A DNA stretch of 52,744 nucleotides from positions 1,475 to 54,218 of the forward strand of contig NZ_LN651371.1 of the NCBI RefSeq assembly GCF_000826125.2, written 5' to 3'. This stretch comes from Bhargavaea cecembensis (GTDB taxonomy: Bacteria; Bacillota; Bacilli; Bacillales_A; Planococcaceae). Below the pieces are notes generated by a model, which had not been told where the DNA came from, made no database searches, and was given only the letters and a program-made list of their open reading frames with translations. Shown here piece by piece: positions 24,840 through 32,956 of the stretch. Position 1 is the first letter of the stretch, and each line of letters opens with the position of its first letter. A program made the translations under genes and the position numbers.

Positions 24840-26354
24840 TCAGTCTTCCAGCTGCCCTTCTTCTGCCATGAAATCAACGAGCGTGGCCAGTGTGCGGACC
24901 ATGACGCCCGTGCCGCCTTTCGGTCCGAGATCATGGGCAGATGAGGCATCGGAAGTCCCGGCGATATCCAGATGGATCCAAGGCGTCTCCCCGGCAAACT
25001 CACCGACGAAGCCCCCGCCGAAGATCATGTGGCCATCGCCCCCCGGAGAATTGTTCAGATCCGCGACTTCGCTTTTGCGGATCCGCTTTTTATCCCGGTC
25101 CGTGAGCGGCAGCCGCCAGACGAACTCGCCGGTCTCTGATGCCGCCTCCAGGAATGTCTCGAAGAACGCTTCATTGTTCGTCAGTGCGCCCGTCTTGTCA
25201 TACCCGAGCGCGGTGATGACCCCGCCCGTCAAGGTCGCGACGTCGACAAGATAATCGGCGCCTGATTGTTTGGCGTAGGTGACGGCATCGGCCAGCACGA
25301 GGCGGCCCTCCGCGTCGGTGTTCAGGATTTCGATCGTTTTGCCGCTCAGTGATGTGATCACGTCATCCGGCTTGAAGGCGCTGCCCGAAATCATATTGTC
25401 GGTCGATGCGATGACCGCCACAACGTTTTTTTCCGGACGAAGATTTCCGATGATGCGCATCGCGCCGAGCACCGCAGCGGCTCCGCCCATATCGCCCTTC
25501 ATCCCGACAATTCCGGTTTTCGTCTTCAGGGAATAACCGCCGGTATCGAAGGTGATCCCCTTCCCGACAAGACCGACAACATCTTCCCACTTGTCCGTTC
25601 CCTGGTATTTCAGGACGATGAGCCGGGGCTCCTCGACAGAACCTTGGTTGACGGCAAGCAGCGCACCCATCCCGAGTTCTTCCATCTCCGCCTTGCCGAG
25701 CACTTCGATCTCAAAGCCGTATTGCTCGGCCAGCTCCTTGGCGTAGTCCGCCATCGCGGTGGCCGTCAGCATGTTGCCCGGCGTGTTCACGAGATCCCGC
25801 GCTTCGTTCACGGCATCGGCATAGATCCGGCCGCTGCGGAATGCGGTCATGAGCGATTCCCCGTCCGACTCGGACAAAAGAAGAACGTTCCGGATTTCGG
25901 CCTGGCGCTCGTTGGATCCTGTTTTATAGCCTTCAAATTCATAGGAACCGAGTCCCATTCCTTCAGCGGCCGCCCACGCGATGTCCGCGTCCCCGAAATC
26001 ACCGGTCGCAAAAGACTCCGTCCAGACTGCCGCCGATTCGGCCTTCATCTTCCGGAGCTCCTTGCCGACTGCCGAGAAGACGTTCCGGAGATCGTCCGCG
26101 TCCAGCTTCTTGTCATTGCCGAGTCCCGCGAACAGGACCCGCTTGAACCCCTTCCCGGAGCCTGCCGGGACACGCGCCATCTCTTTCAGGCCGTTCGGCA
26201 CATCGCCGCTGCGGATCCAGTCTGCGAGCGCGCCGCCGAACACCTCTTCGATCTGCTTCCAGTTTTGCACGTGCTCGGTATGTTTCGGCACCCCGACGAC
26301 GAGCACATCGGCTTCAAAGCCGGACAACCTGTTCTCTCTTACTTCCACTTCCAT
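24840..26354 (-). CDS. pepA: leucyl aminopeptidase PepA (M17)
   Basis: A 504-aa dizinc aminopeptidase that removes N-terminal residues from peptides in the cytosol. The C-terminal catalytic domain has VGKGITFDTGGYSLK, MKGDMGGAAAVLGAM and the signature NTDAEGRLVLADAV, which hold the metal-binding D/E and the catalytic K/R. The N-terminal macro-like domain covers about 1-170. It corresponds to B. subtilis YuiE. GGAGGGGATC precedes ATG 26354, so eleven in-frame upstream codons are excluded. It is divergent from yuiD. Confidence 0.94.
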   Translation of the reverse strand: MEVEVRENRLSGFEADVLVVGVPKHTEHVQNWKQIEEVFGGALADWIRSGDVPNGLKEMARVPAGSGKGFKRVLFAGLGNDKKLDADDLRNVFSAVGKELRKMKAESAAVWTESFATGDFGDADIAWAAAEGMGLGSYEFEGYKTGSNERQAEIRNVLLLSESDGESLMTAFRSGRIYADAVNEARDLVNTPGNMLTATAMADYAKELAEQYGFEIEVLGKAEMEELGMGALLAVNQGSVEEPRLIVLKYQGTDKWEDVVGLVGKGITFDTGGYSLKTKTGIVGMKGDMGGAAAVLGAMRIIGNLRPEKNVVAVIASTDNMISGSAFKPDDVITSLSGKTIEILNTDAEGRLVLADAVTYAKQSGADYLVDVATLTGGVITALGYDKTGALTNNEAFFETFLEAASETGEFVWRLPLTDRDKKRIRKSEVADLNNSPGGDGHMIFGGGFVGEFAGETPWIHLDIAGTSDASSAHDLGPKGGTGVMVRTLATLVDFMAEEGQLED

Positions 26355-26428
26355 TTCTGATCCCCTCCATCCGATTTCCTTCTCCATTATAACGGATTCC
26401 GGAGCAACGGTCAGTCCAAGGCCCGTTA

Positions 26429-26437
26429 TGTTATAAT
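26429..26437 (+). promoter_or_regulatory. extended -10 promoter of yuiD
   Basis: TGTTATAAT (TG-N-TATAAT) lies about 40 bp before the yuiD start. No good -35 is visible. Confidence 0.5.
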
Positions 26438-26475
26438 CGGTTCAATCGCCGATGCCTGAAAGGTTGTGCCGCATC

Positions 26476-26955
26476 ATGGAGATCTTCCACAATATCCCCC
26501 TCTGGGTCGCGCTGTTCAGCATCTTCTTCGCCCAGTTCGTCAAAATCCCGATTCATTATCTCATGACCCGGAAGCTGGACTGGTCCCTCTTCACTTCGAC
26601 CGGCGGCATGCCGAGCTCCCATTCCGCCGCTGTCACTTCACTGACGACGGCCATCGGATTCGAGCACGGAACCGGCTCCTCCATTTTCGCCCTGTCCGTC
26701 ATCTTCTCTGTCATCGTCATGTTCGATGCTTCCGGCATCCGGTTCCAGGCCGGCCAGCAGGCGGTCGTCATCAACCAGATGCGCGAGGACTTCCGCTCCT
26801 TCATCCAAACGACGATCGATTGGCAGAAAAAAGACGGCCAGCAGAAGATCGAAGAACTGAAGACCCTCCTCGGCCACAAGCCGAGTGAAGTGTACGCCGG
26901 CGCCTTGACCGGCATCCTCATCTCGATTGTCCTCTATACGCTCATCCTCGGATGA
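26476..26955 (+). CDS. yuiD: divergent PAP2 family membrane protein YuiD
   Basis: A 159-aa protein with about four membrane segments. It shows the conserved FFAQFVKIPIHYL and GGMPSSHSAAVTSL motifs, the latter a PAP2-like histidine signature, then RFQAGQQAVVINQM. The DUF212 family may act on lipid phosphates, but no activity is established. ATG 26476 is chosen (AAAGGTTG upstream); an ATG eight codons earlier lacks a site. It shares a bidirectional terminator with yuiB. Confidence 0.87.
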   Translation: MEIFHNIPLWVALFSIFFAQFVKIPIHYLMTRKLDWSLFTSTGGMPSSHSAAVTSLTTAIGFEHGTGSSIFALSVIFSVIVMFDASGIRFQAGQQAVVINQMREDFRSFIQTTIDWQKKDGQQKIEELKTLLGHKPSEVYAGALTGILISIVLYTLILG

Positions 26956-26962
26956 AGCCCAT

Positions 26963-27001
26963 GAAAAAAGCGTTCCGCACCTGAGTGCAGAACGCTTTTT
27001 T
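26963..27001. terminator. bidirectional terminator between yuiD and yuiB
   Basis: AAAAAAGCGTTC-GCAC pairs with GTGC-GAACGCTTTTTT across CTGA. The distal T-run touches the yuiB stop codon. Confidence 0.88.
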
Positions 27002-27331
27002 TCAAAACATCCGGTACCCCTGCCGCCGCAGGATGATCATCACGATTCCCGCGAGAATGGCCCCGACCATCCCGCCGGACAGGATGATGACGTCCGCTGC
27101 ATGGAGTGCCATCAGTCTGTCCCCGAGGCGGCTGAAGGCCTCTCCGGGGCTCGTGAAGTACTTCGTGAAGCCGACGTCATCCACGATCAGGACGACGACG
27201 ATCGGATAGACGATGGCCATAAGCCAGGTCATCCTCAACAGCATATTGACCAGAAAGCCGATCCCGAAGAACATGACGATGAACAACAGGACCGACAAAG
27301 TGACTTCTATAATGGATAATGATCCGTTCAA
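27002..27331 (-). CDS. yuiB: YuiB-like membrane protein
   Basis: A 109-aa protein with three membrane segments (about 5-25, 30-50 and 82-102) and a short extramembrane helix between the second and third. FIVMFFGIGFLVNMLLRMTWLMA is typical of YuiB of Bacillales, which has no known function. The start is TTG at 27331, eight bases after GGAGG. Together with yuiD, pepA (yuiE) and yumB it preserves the B. subtilis yui-yum order as I recall it. Confidence 0.8.
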   Translation of the reverse strand: MNGSLSIIEVTLSVLLFIVMFFGIGFLVNMLLRMTWLMAIVYPIVVVLIVDDVGFTKYFTSPGEAFSRLGDRLMALHAADVIILSGGMVGAILAGIVMIILRRQGYRMF

Positions 27332-27430
27332 TGCGATAACCTCCGATTTCCCTCCACCAGTTTACCCGAACGGGAAATGTCTTTCAACAGGCCGGTGCCG
27401 GTTCACCGGATTGTCGGAAATTCGCCTGAA

Positions 27431-27925
27431 TCATTTCCGGAAATAAAACTTGTAGCTTGTATAGCCGAATATATCCCCCGGCCAGGCGCCCTCCACTTCC
27501 GGCAGGCCTTCTTCCACGGCCACACCGGCAATTTCATGGATGAGCAACGATGAGTCCTCGGATTCAGCCAGCTCAAACGGCGTCATCCAGCAGGCTTCCT
27601 CAATCTCCCGTTCCTGCGGAATCACGGGCTGCTGGCCGCTGACCGGCCTCAGGAGGAAAATCGCCATGTTGTCGCTCACTTCCCCTTTCAGCACACCCGT
27701 GCGGAACCCGACCATCCCGGCCGCCACCGTCCGGATTCCGGTCTCTTCCCCGACTTCCCGGACGGCCGCTTCATCCGCCCGTTCCCCGGGCTCGACAAAA
27801 CCGGCCGGAAAAGACCATTTCCCTTTTAGTCCGCCGTACTTCTTTTTCACGACAAGCCATTTCCCGTCACCGTCCATGACCAGTCCGGCCGCCCCGAGCC
27901 AGACGTTCCCCCGTTCTTTCTTCAC
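27431..27925 (-). CDS. NUDIX hydrolase
   Basis: A 164-aa protein with a complete Nudix box, GFVEPGERADEAAVREVGEE followed by TGI, at about residues 41-63; it should bind Mg2+ and hydrolyse a nucleoside diphosphate-X substrate. The substrate cannot be predicted. The start is GTG at 27925 after GGGGGAG. It lies downstream of yumB, but a strong terminator separates the two. There is no sign of a partner gene. Confidence 0.85.
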   Translation of the reverse strand: MKKERGNVWLGAAGLVMDGDGKWLVVKKKYGGLKGKWSFPAGFVEPGERADEAAVREVGEETGIRTVAAGMVGFRTGVLKGEVSDNMAIFLLRPVSGQQPVIPQEREIEEACWMTPFELAESEDSSLLIHEIAGVAVEEGLPEVEGAWPGDIFGYTSYKFYFRK

Positions 27926-27989
27926 CGAGAACTCCCCCTTATTGATCGACTGCGCGGGCCTTGCACATGCTCCGCAATCGGTGAAATAG

Positions 27990-28016
27990 AAAAACCGGCC
28001 GGGTCTGCCCGGCCGG
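27990..28016 (-). terminator. terminator after yumB
   Basis: On the minus strand GCCGGCCGGG pairs with CCCGGCCGG around a 3-4 nt loop, followed by TTTTT. Confidence 0.85.
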
Positions 28017-28029
28017 CTGGATCATTTCA

Positions 28030-29247
28030 TCAGAAGAAATCAAACTTCCCTTTTTTGAAGACGAGCGGAAGGCCGCCGATCATGTACAGTGCCCGGTTGT
28101 CGATCATCTTCTTCATGAAGCTGGCGGAAGCACCCGTCACTTTCTTGCCTCCAAAGATGTCACCGATCGCATCGTCATCACCGAGCGAGCAGACGGTCCC
28201 TTTCAGGTCCGGAACAAACTTGTGCGTCGGCTTTCCTTGCGTCAGGGCGATGATGTTCTCCGCGACCTGAACGCCCTGCTGCATGGCGATCTGAGCAGTC
28301 GGCGGGTAAGGACGGCCGGCATCCTCGTTCATCATGAATGCGCAGTCGCCGACGATGAATACATCATCATAGCCGGGCGCACGCATATCTTCGCGGACGG
28401 CCACGCGGGCGCGCTTGCTTTCGATCGACGTAGACTCGATCAGGCTGCTGCCGCGGACACCCGCAGCCCAGACGACCGTGCCGGCTTTGATAAATTCGAA
28501 TTCATCATCGCCTTTTTTAATTTTGACGCCCTCTGGTGTCGCTTCGACGACCGGCGTGCCGATCGAGAACTCAATCCCTTTGGACTCAAGGCGGGAAACT
28601 GCATATTTCACCAGTTCCGGATCAAAGCCAGGGAGGACCATCGGAGCCGCCTCCACGCAGATTACCCGGACTTTTTCCTTCGGCACGTCGAACTCCTTGC
28701 ACAGTTCCGGAACCCGGTTGCCGAGCTCGCCAAGGAACTCGATGCCCGTGAAGCCGGCGCCGCCGACGACGATCGTCAGGCGGCTGTCGTCTTTCTCTTC
28801 TTCCAGCGACCAGGTCGCGAACTGATACTCGATGTGTTCACGGATCTGACGTGCGGCATTGACGTTGGCGATGCTGAGCGCATATTGGTCCAGCCCCGTG
28901 ATGCCGAATGTTTCGCCTTCAAAGCCGAGGCCGATGACGAGGTAGTCGTAGGTGAACTCCCCTGCATCCGTCGAGACTTTCTTGCCGTCGACGTCGATCG
29001 CTTCGACAGTCGCCTGCACGAACTTCACTTTGTTTTCGTTGATGACCCGCTTGATATCATAACGGACATCCTCAGGCTTGAGCGTCCCCGCCGAAGCCTC
29101 GTGGAGCCAGGTTGATTCATAGTGGTAGTCGTTCTTGTTGATCAGGATCACGTCCATGTCGTCTGTCCCGATCTTTTTTTGGAGGTTGACGACGGTGGAC
29201 AAGCCTCCATAGCCGGCGCCGAGCACCAAAACAGTAGGTCTCTTCAC
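28030..29247 (-). CDS. yumB: type-2 NADH dehydrogenase-like flavoprotein YumB
   Basis: A 405-aa FAD protein that passes electrons from NADH to quinone at the inner face of the membrane without pumping protons. The FAD-binding GAGYGG is at residues 10-15. The second dinucleotide fold has [16 protein letters not shown] near 160-175. FIVGDCAFM near 305 is the second FAD contact. The C-terminal segment with FMKKMI and [13 protein letters not shown] is amphipathic and should bind the membrane. GTG 29247 is chosen because family members start MKRP and AAAGGTGG lies upstream. A second relative, yutJ, is about 1.5 kb away. Confidence 0.88.
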   Translation of the reverse strand: MKRPTVLVLGAGYGGLSTVVNLQKKIGTDDMDVILINKNDYHYESTWLHEASAGTLKPEDVRYDIKRVINENKVKFVQATVEAIDVDGKKVSTDAGEFTYDYLVIGLGFEGETFGITGLDQYALSIANVNAARQIREHIEYQFATWSLEEEKDDSRLTIVVGGAGFTGIEFLGELGNRVPELCKEFDVPKEKVRVICVEAAPMVLPGFDPELVKYAVSRLESKGIEFSIGTPVVEATPEGVKIKKGDDEFEFIKAGTVVWAAGVRGSSLIESTSIESKRARVAVREDMRAPGYDDVFIVGDCAFMMNEDAGRPYPPTAQIAMQQGVQVAENIIALTQGKPTHKFVPDLKGTVCSLGDDDAIGDIFGGKKVTGASASFMKKMIDNRALYMIGGLPLVFKKGKFDFF

Positions 29248-29345
29248 TTTAATCCAAACCACCTTTGAGGAAATTATATATTCAGGACGGCGTCATGCCG
29301 CGATTGTCACGGCACTCGCCGTTTTCGACAAAAACCATCATCCTT

Positions 29346-29374
29346 AGTTTAGTCCTTTATAAATATGAATTCAA
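29346..29374 (-). promoter_or_regulatory. possible promoter of yumB
   Basis: On the minus strand TTGAAT (29369-29374), a 17-bp spacer and TAAACT (29346-29351), about 100 bp before the start codon. The matches are moderate. Confidence 0.4.
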
Positions 29375-29389
29375 GGGGACACGCCAAAT

Positions 29390-29412
29390 AAAAAAGACCG
29401 GAATTCCGGTCT
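29390..29412 (-). terminator. terminator after yutM
   Basis: GACCGGAATTCCGGTC is a perfect 16-bp inverted repeat (29396-29411), followed on the minus strand by six T. It ends the yutM transcript just upstream of the yumB promoter region. Confidence 0.8.
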
Positions 29413-29774
29413 CAGCAATCGCCGGGCGAACCGGCCTTCGTTTTGGTCCTGAATGAGGTGCCACATCCGCAGGAAGCGATTGCGTTCGGATTTGTAATCG
29501 TGAATCCGCCGCCCATGAGCGACTGTTTATAGTCGACTTTCGTACCGGTCAAGATTCCGCCGTCTTCCTTCGAAACGAGGATCTGCAGTCCGTGCTGTTC
29601 CAGCAGTTCGTCGTCCTCGTGGCGTTCCCTCGTGAAGTTGAGTCCATATGTCAGTCCGCTGCAGCCGCCGCCATTGACGCCCACGCGAAGGTAAGAACCT
29701 TCCTCTTCATTGTGGCGCATCATTTCCTTGACTTGGAAAGCTGCCGCTTCTGTCAGTTCGACCGTCTGTGTCAT
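29412..29774 (-). CDS. yutM: HesB/IscA-type Fe-S carrier YutM
   Basis: A 120-aa A-type iron-sulfur carrier. The three conserved cysteines are C38 in NGGGCSGLTYG and C102/C104 in SCGCGTSF, which hold or transfer an Fe-S cluster to client enzymes such as LipA or aconitase. ATG 29774 follows AAAGGAGTG; six in-frame codons upstream are excluded. The last residues (KTKAGSPGDC) add a C-terminal cysteine beyond the usual end. It has its own promoter and terminator, and lies near yutI and the suf operon. Confidence 0.9.
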   Translation of the reverse strand: MTQTVELTEAAAFQVKEMMRHNEEEGSYLRVGVNGGGCSGLTYGLNFTRERHEDDELLEQHGLQILVSKEDGGILTGTKVDYKQSLMGGGFTITNPNAIASCGCGTSFRTKTKAGSPGDC

Positions 29775-29794
29775 CTTCCTCACTCCTTTCACTC

Positions 29795-29824
29795 ATCATA
29801 TCAAAGGCGGAGCCGGGCATTCAA
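29795..29824 (-). promoter_or_regulatory. promoter of yutM
   Basis: On the minus strand TTGAAT (29819-29824), an 18-bp spacer and TGATATGAT, an extended -10 whose TATGAT is at 29795-29800. This is about 20 bp before the start codon. Confidence 0.5.
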
Positions 29825-29849
29825 CCGGCCGGCTCCGAATCGGCTCTAT

Positions 29850-29897
29850 AAAAGGGGATATCCGAAAAGCGGGAAAAGGGGATATCCGAAAAGCGGG
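29850..29897. repeat. perfect tandem 24-mer, two copies
   Basis: The same 24 bases (AAAAGGGGATATCC... ending AAAAGCGGG) occur at 29850-29873 and 29874-29897 without mismatch. They lie in the non-coding gap between yutM and yutI, which otherwise holds the yutM promoter and the yutI terminator. The unit includes the palindrome GGATATCC. Confidence 0.85.
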
Positions 29898-29916
29898 CGC
29901 CCTTGCAGAAAAAAGC

Positions 29917-29975
29917 AAAAAGCAAGGACTCCGGCCGGCTGCTCCGCAGAATTCTCCAGACGTCCTTGCTTTTTT
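29917..29975 (-). terminator. long-loop terminator after yutI
   Basis: AAAAAGCAAGGAC (29917-29929) pairs with GTCCTTGCTTTTT (29962-29974). The roughly 32-nt loop has some G/C pairing of its own. T/A runs lie on both sides, so it can act on the leftward yutI transcript. Confidence 0.7.
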
Positions 29976-30019
29976 GATTCCACCGAGCATTTTAGCACTT
30001 CCCGGAAAGCCCCGGACGG

Positions 30020-30256
30020 TCAGAAGACTTGTTCTACTTCGACGACACCGGGCACTTCTTCAAGGAGTGCACGCTCAATGCCGGCTTTCAATGTAATCGT
30101 CGAACTTGGGCATGTTCCGCACGCACCGAGAAGCCGGAGCTTCACAATGCCTTCCTCGACATCGACGAGTTCGCAGTCGCCGCCGTCTCGGAGAAGAAAC
30201 GGGCGCAGTTTATCCAGGACTTCCTGTACTCCATCCAACATCGCTGTATCTGTCAC
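30020..30256 (-). CDS. yutI: NifU-like Fe-S protein YutI
   Basis: A 78-aa NifU C-terminal domain protein with the cluster-binding CGTC (C46, C49) after LRLLGA, plus the [15 protein letters not shown] segment of the family. It acts as a scaffold or carrier for 4Fe-4S clusters. GTG 30256 is chosen because AAAGGAG lies ten bases upstream; an ATG 19 codons earlier would add an unlikely leader and overlaps promoter-like TATAAT. It is divergent from yuzD and near yutM. Confidence 0.88.
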   Translation of the reverse strand: MTDTAMLDGVQEVLDKLRPFLLRDGGDCELVDVEEGIVKLRLLGACGTCPSSTITLKAGIERALLEEVPGVVEVEQVF

Positions 30257-30338
30257 TTCGATTCGACTCCTTTCACTGCTATCATTATAATAGGTATAGA
30301 GCGGAAAATCCATTAAGCAATCCGGAGGGGGATGCAGA

Positions 30339-30671
30339 ATGAACGATCAGAAGGTGAAAATCGAAGTTTATGGCGCAGATGTCATCTGTGCAAGCTGCGT
30401 GAATGCACCGTCCTCAAAAGATACGTATGAGTGGCTGGATGCGGCGATTTCACGGAAATATCCGGATCAGCCGTTCACGATCGACTACATCGACATCGAG
30501 GGGCCGGTCGAGGACCCGGAACAGGCAGAAATTGCCGAACAGGTAAGGAACGATGAGTTCTTCTATCCGCTTGTCCGGATCGGCAACGAAGTGGTCGGCG
30601 AAGGCTACATCCGGCTGAAGCCCGTTTTCCTTGAGCTTGAAAAGCATGGCTTTTCGGCGGCTGCCGAGTGA
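30339..30671 (+). CDS. yuzD: DUF1462 protein YuzD (thioredoxin-fold)
   Basis: A 110-aa protein with a thioredoxin-like layout. A C-x2-C pair (C17, C20 in [12 protein letters not shown]) sits after the first strand, and [18 protein letters not shown] follows near residue 85. DUF1462 has no established reaction; a redox or metal-handling role is inferred from CxxC and from its position between yutI and yutJ. GGAGGGGGATGCAG precedes the ATG. Confidence 0.85.
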   Translation: MNDQKVKIEVYGADVICASCVNAPSSKDTYEWLDAAISRKYPDQPFTIDYIDIEGPVEDPEQAEIAEQVRNDEFFYPLVRIGNEVVGEGYIRLKPVFLELEKHGFSAAAE

Positions 30672-30776
30672 GATCCTCTTCAGTCTGTGACAAAAGCGGC
30701 CCTGCCACACATGGCGGGCCGCTTTCTTATGATGCGGAAAAAGGACAGGACTTATTCACCGCGCGACCGGCCGGTA

Positions 30777-31844
30777 TCAGCCGTTATGCCATTTGTACAT
30801 CCACAGAATGCCGGACTTCAAAAGACGCGCAATCCGTCCGGTGACGGTCCGGTCTGCCAGGAAGGCGAAGCCCTTCTTCTTGCCGAGCGAGCCGACGAAG
30901 CCCTGAAGCTTGATTTCCGGCATTTTCTCGGGCAGCTCTTCCCCGTTCCAGCGCATCTTCAGGACTTTGACGATCTGCTCTCCCTGTTCCTCCGCCAAAT
31001 AGGCGCTCGGCGCATGCGGCAGTGCGGCGCAGTCCCCGACCACGTAAACGTTTTCGTTTCCGGGAACATGATGATGGGGAGTCAGGACAACCCGGCCGCC
31101 CCGATCCGATTCCAGTCCGAGATTGCGGACGGCTTCAACCGGCCGGATTCCGGCGGTCCAGACGACGGCGTCCACTTCAATCGAGTTTTCATGGTTATAG
31201 AGCGTGTTCGGCTCCACCTTCGTAATGTTCGAGTTGCTGACGACGTCCACATTGTGCTCGTCGAACCAGCTTTGCACATAATTGCTGAGCCGCTCGGGGA
31301 AATCCCTCAAGACGCGCGGCCCCCGGTCGAACAGCTTGATGCGCAGATCCGGCCGGCTTTCCCTCAGCTCGCTCGCCAGTTCAATGCCGCTCAGGCCGGC
31401 CCCGACGATTCCGACGGACGCGCCTTCTCCGAGGTTCAGGAGATGACGGTACGTGTCGCGGGACTTTCCGATCGTCTGGATGCTGTGGGTGTGTTCGGCT
31501 GCACCCGGGACATTGTGATAGTTATCATCGCACCCGAGACCGATGACGAGATCGTCATAATCGATCTGTTCTCCGTTGTCGAGGAAAACCCGCTTTTCCT
31601 CCAGGTTGACGTCGATGATTTCACCTGTCACGACCTTCAGGCGCTCATGCTCCGGAAGGGCGACCCGGACCTCGGCGTCCGGGACCGTTCCCGCGGCAAG
31701 CGCATAGAATTCCGTCTTCAGACTGTGGAACGGCGTCCGGTCGACGAGGATGATTTCCCGGTCTTCGGGAAGATTATTCGGCAGCAGGCGCAGCAGGATG
31801 CGCATATTCCCGTAGCCTGCGCCGAGCAGGACTAGTTTTTTCAT
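30777..31844 (-). CDS. yutJ: type-2 NADH dehydrogenase-like flavoprotein YutJ
   Basis: A 355-aa FAD/NAD(P) oxidoreductase related to YumB but shorter. GAGYGN is at residues 8-13, a second GxGxxG (GIVGAGLSGIELASEL) near 150, and VVGDCAALP near 280. It lacks the C-terminal membrane helix region of full NDH-2 enzymes, although the tail is basic and amphipathic. Electron acceptor unknown. ATG 31844 follows AAAGGAG; eight earlier in-frame codons are excluded. It is divergent from yuzB, each gene with its own consensus-like promoter. Confidence 0.87.
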   Translation of the reverse strand: MKKLVLLGAGYGNMRILLRLLPNNLPEDREIILVDRTPFHSLKTEFYALAAGTVPDAEVRVALPEHERLKVVTGEIIDVNLEEKRVFLDNGEQIDYDDLVIGLGCDDNYHNVPGAAEHTHSIQTIGKSRDTYRHLLNLGEGASVGIVGAGLSGIELASELRESRPDLRIKLFDRGPRVLRDFPERLSNYVQSWFDEHNVDVVSNSNITKVEPNTLYNHENSIEVDAVVWTAGIRPVEAVRNLGLESDRGGRVVLTPHHHVPGNENVYVVGDCAALPHAPSAYLAEEQGEQIVKVLKMRWNGEELPEKMPEIKLQGFVGSLGKKKGFAFLADRTVTGRIARLLKSGILWMYKWHNG

Positions 31845-31899
31845 AAAGAAATTCTCCTTTTGGCACATTGCGGACTATTCGTTTCTACTCTCCATCGCC

Positions 31900-31928
31900 A
31901 TTATATCTGAATGTGAGAGGTTTCACAA
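31900..31928 (-). promoter_or_regulatory. promoter of yutJ
   Basis: On the minus strand TTGTGA (31923-31928), a 17-bp spacer and TATAAT (31900-31905). Confidence 0.65.
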
Positions 31929-31940
31929 TAAGCCGTTCAA

Positions 31941-31969
31941 TTGACGGGAAGGAGAAAAAAGAGTACGAT
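31941..31969 (+). promoter_or_regulatory. promoter of yuzB
   Basis: TTGACG (31941-31946), a 17-bp spacer and TACGAT (31964-31969). The start would be only about 18 nt before the yuzB GTG, which argues against the longer upstream ATG as the start. The two divergent promoters are separated by only 12 bp between their -35 boxes. Confidence 0.65.
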
Positions 31970-31993
31970 TTCCCGGTGAGAGAGGTGATTTTT

Positions 31994-32230
31994 GTGAATC
32001 CGATTGTCGAGTTCTGCATGAGCAACATGGCTTGCGGTTCACAGAAGACGTTTGAGGAACTGGAGCAGGACCCGAACCTCGATGTTCTGGAATACGGCTG
32101 CCTCAGCTTCTGCTCCCAGTGCGCGGAATCGCTCTATGCGGTCGTGAACGGGGAGATCGTCGAAGGCGAAACGCCCGAAGAGCTGAAAGAAAACATTTAC
32201 CGGTTTATAGAGGAAAATCCGCTATTTTAA
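31994..32230 (+). CDS. yuzB: DUF1450 cysteine-rich protein YuzB
   Basis: A 78-aa soluble protein with five cysteines: C8 and C14 ([10 protein letters not shown]), then C36, C40 and C43 (GCLSFCSQC). The spacing suits an Fe-S cluster or a zinc site. The family has no known function. GTG 31994 follows GAGAGGTG, and the promoter just upstream supports it. An ATG 42 codons earlier lies upstream of that promoter. It is divergent from yutJ. Confidence 0.85.
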   Translation: MNPIVEFCMSNMACGSQKTFEELEQDPNLDVLEYGCLSFCSQCAESLYAVVNGEIVEGETPEELKENIYRFIEENPLF

Positions 32231-32237
32231 TAGATGA

Positions 32238-32276
32238 AAGGGAGCAGCGCCCGAGGGCGTTGCTCCCTTTTTATTT
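32238..32276 (+). terminator. terminator after yuzB
   Basis: GGGAGCAGCGCCC pairs with GGGCGTTGCTCCC (one G-T pair) across a very short loop, followed by a T-rich tract. Confidence 0.88.
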
Positions 32277-32280
32277 TTGT

Positions 32281-32955
32281 TCATTTCCCCAGATAAGTGA
32301 GGGTGACTTTCAGGTTGGCATTTCTCTCGCGGATGCGGTCCAGCAGATCCCGGTCCAGCGTATCCGGCTTGCCCTGGATGGCGTACGTATAAAGGATCAT
32401 CGTGCCGAGATCGGTCGTTTCCACTTGGCGGAGCTCATGGCTCAGCGTGAATTCATTGAGAATCCCGTCAAACAGCCCTTCATGGTTCATTGTCTCCGGC
32501 ACGGTCACTTTCAGGATCTGCATATGCTTGCCTTTTGCATAGCCGGTCCGGTGCAGCAGGTAAAACGCCAGGCTGGCGAAGACCGTCAGCACGATTGCCA
32601 AGTCGAACCGGTAGAGTCCCGCCGTCATGCCGACGCAGAGGCCGAAGAAGATATAGGAGATATCCTTGGCGTCCGTCACTTCGCTCCGGAACCGGATGAG
32701 CGAGAACACGGCAAACAGTCCGAACGCCACGCCGGCATTGTCACTGACCACATTCATGACGACCGAGACGATGACGCTCATCATGATGATCGTGTGCGCG
32801 AATGCCTGGGAGTACCGCTGCCCGGTGAACGTCCGTCTATAGACGACGGTGATGATCAGGCTCAGTACGAACGATATGACCATCGCGACGATGCTCAGTG
32901 CCACCGTCCCCCCTGCCTGCAATTCCTGATGAAAAATTGATTCGAACATATCCAT
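32281..32955 (-). CDS. DUF4956 membrane protein
   Basis: A 224-aa protein. The first about 130 residues hold four membrane segments with AFAHTIIMMSVIVSVVMNVV and the motif FAVFSLIRFRSEVTDAKDI. The last 90 residues are a soluble alpha/beta domain. DUF4956 genes are repeatedly found beside VTC-domain polyphosphate polymerase genes. From that association, and from the stop-to-ribosome-binding-site coupling with the gene upstream, it probably assists polyphosphate synthesis or membrane placement; this is inferred. GGAGG lies eight bases before the ATG. Confidence 0.85.
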   Translation of the reverse strand: MDMFESIFHQELQAGGTVALSIVAMVISFVLSLIITVVYRRTFTGQRYSQAFAHTIIMMSVIVSVVMNVVSDNAGVAFGLFAVFSLIRFRSEVTDAKDISYIFFGLCVGMTAGLYRFDLAIVLTVFASLAFYLLHRTGYAKGKHMQILKVTVPETMNHEGLFDGILNEFTLSHELRQVETTDLGTMILYTYAIQGKPDTLDRDLLDRIRERNANLKVTLTYLGK

Positions 32956-32956
32956 T

